The notes under the pieces are model-generated. The model was not told where the DNA came from and searched no databases. It saw only the letters and a list, made by a program, of their open reading frames with translations. Both the position numbers and the translations under genes were made by a program. From the NCBI GenBank assembly GCA_900538885.1, contig UQAI01000025.1:1-23429 (forward strand): a stretch of 23,429 nt of DNA, in the 5' to 3' direction. The DNA comes from an uncultured Mollicutes bacterium. Lineage in GTDB: Bacteria > Bacillota_I > Bacilli_A > ML615J-28 > CAG-313. This document shows, piece after piece, positions 23,355 through 23,429 of this stretch. The first letter of the stretch is position 1. Every line of letters begins with the position of its first letter.

Positions 23355-23429
23355 CTTAAACTTGCAAAAAAGCCTACAAGTAACAATATCTCGAAAACCA
23401 TTATCACAGCAAAGTATGATATCGTTTGG
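23303..23429 (-). CDS. Partial membrane-protein-like frame running off the window
   Basis: On the minus strand one frame is open from the window end to a TAG at 23303-23305, giving 41 residues. It is strongly hydrophobic (FAVIMVFEILLLVGFFASL, then NFGWILLIISLSL) and could be the last one or two membrane helices of a larger protein. Its last few codons are the antisense of the ATPase remnant, so its natural end was probably replaced by a rearrangement. The frame could also be chance in AT-rich DNA. Confidence 0.3.
   Translation of the reverse strand, partial: QTISYFAVIMVFEILLLVGFFASLSYGQNFGWILLIISLSL

Noticed and set aside
1..23429. Mollicute genetic code, with TGA as Trp.
   Set aside because: TGA is used as a true stop (znuA and thiI), Trp is always TGG, and no in-frame TGA is needed to complete a gene.
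22964..23429. An insertion sequence or phage attachment site at the end of the window.
   Set aside because: No transposase frame, terminal inverted repeat or tRNA gene is visible; only a joint in a decayed gene can be supported.

Overview
The window looks like chromosomal DNA of an AT-rich, low-GC Gram-positive bacterium (Firmicutes/Bacilli) that forms endospores and probably has a compact genome, as in Erysipelotrichia-like or RF39-like gut lineages. The evidence is purine-rich ribosome binding sites (AGGAGG, AAGGTGA), sigma-A promoters often with an extended -10, the order rimP-nusA-ylxR-ylxQ-infB-rbfA, an alpha/beta-type small acid-soluble spore protein, and a near textbook GerE regulator. 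The standard bacterial code applies: TGG encodes Trp, and TGA ends genes such as thiI. The lineage is inferred from gene content only.

Layout. 1-3748: a zinc-uptake operon, zur-znuA-znuC-znuB, with a Fur-type palindrome before zur and a conserved hypothetical (possible nuclease fold plus winged helix) at its end, closed by an intrinsic terminator. 3761-6503: a small TSCPD-domain protein diverges from a cysteine desulfurase-thiI pair that sulfurates tRNA U8; the two divergent promoters share one palindromic -35 hexamer. 6525-6841: the spore protein gene with a sigma-G-like promoter and strong terminator. 6931-8645: a Na/Pi symporter with a PhoU-like tail. 8726-11605: a PadR regulator, a six-helix membrane protein, a SpoU-family RNA methyltransferase and a TrxB-like flavoprotein, probably one transcript. 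It ends at a bidirectional terminator facing a minus-strand unit (nucleoside kinase then thioredoxin, 11608-13673).

13744-20576: the transcription/translation operon rimP-nusA-rnpM(ylxR)-ylxQ-infB-rbfA, followed by uvrC. Its leader holds a terminator-like hairpin that may be a NusA-responsive attenuator. 20566-21732: gerE behind a sigma-K-like promoter, followed by a DEDDh exonuclease with an extra N-terminal domain. 21759-23021: a class II Fic AMPylase with a C-terminal winged helix, preceded by tandem and inverted 11-nt repeats that surround its promoter.

23022-23429 looks decayed. A promoter, ribosome site and start codon lead into about 20 codons resembling the beginning of a DUF4143-type AAA ATPase, then a stop, next to a membrane-protein-like frame running off the window on the minus strand. 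No rRNA, tRNA, CRISPR array, intact insertion sequence or replication origin was seen. The most interesting items are the Fic repeat/operator array, the shared -35 element, the gerE-exonuclease pair, the flavoprotein that lacks the NADPH-arginine motif, and the nuclease-like protein in the zinc operon.
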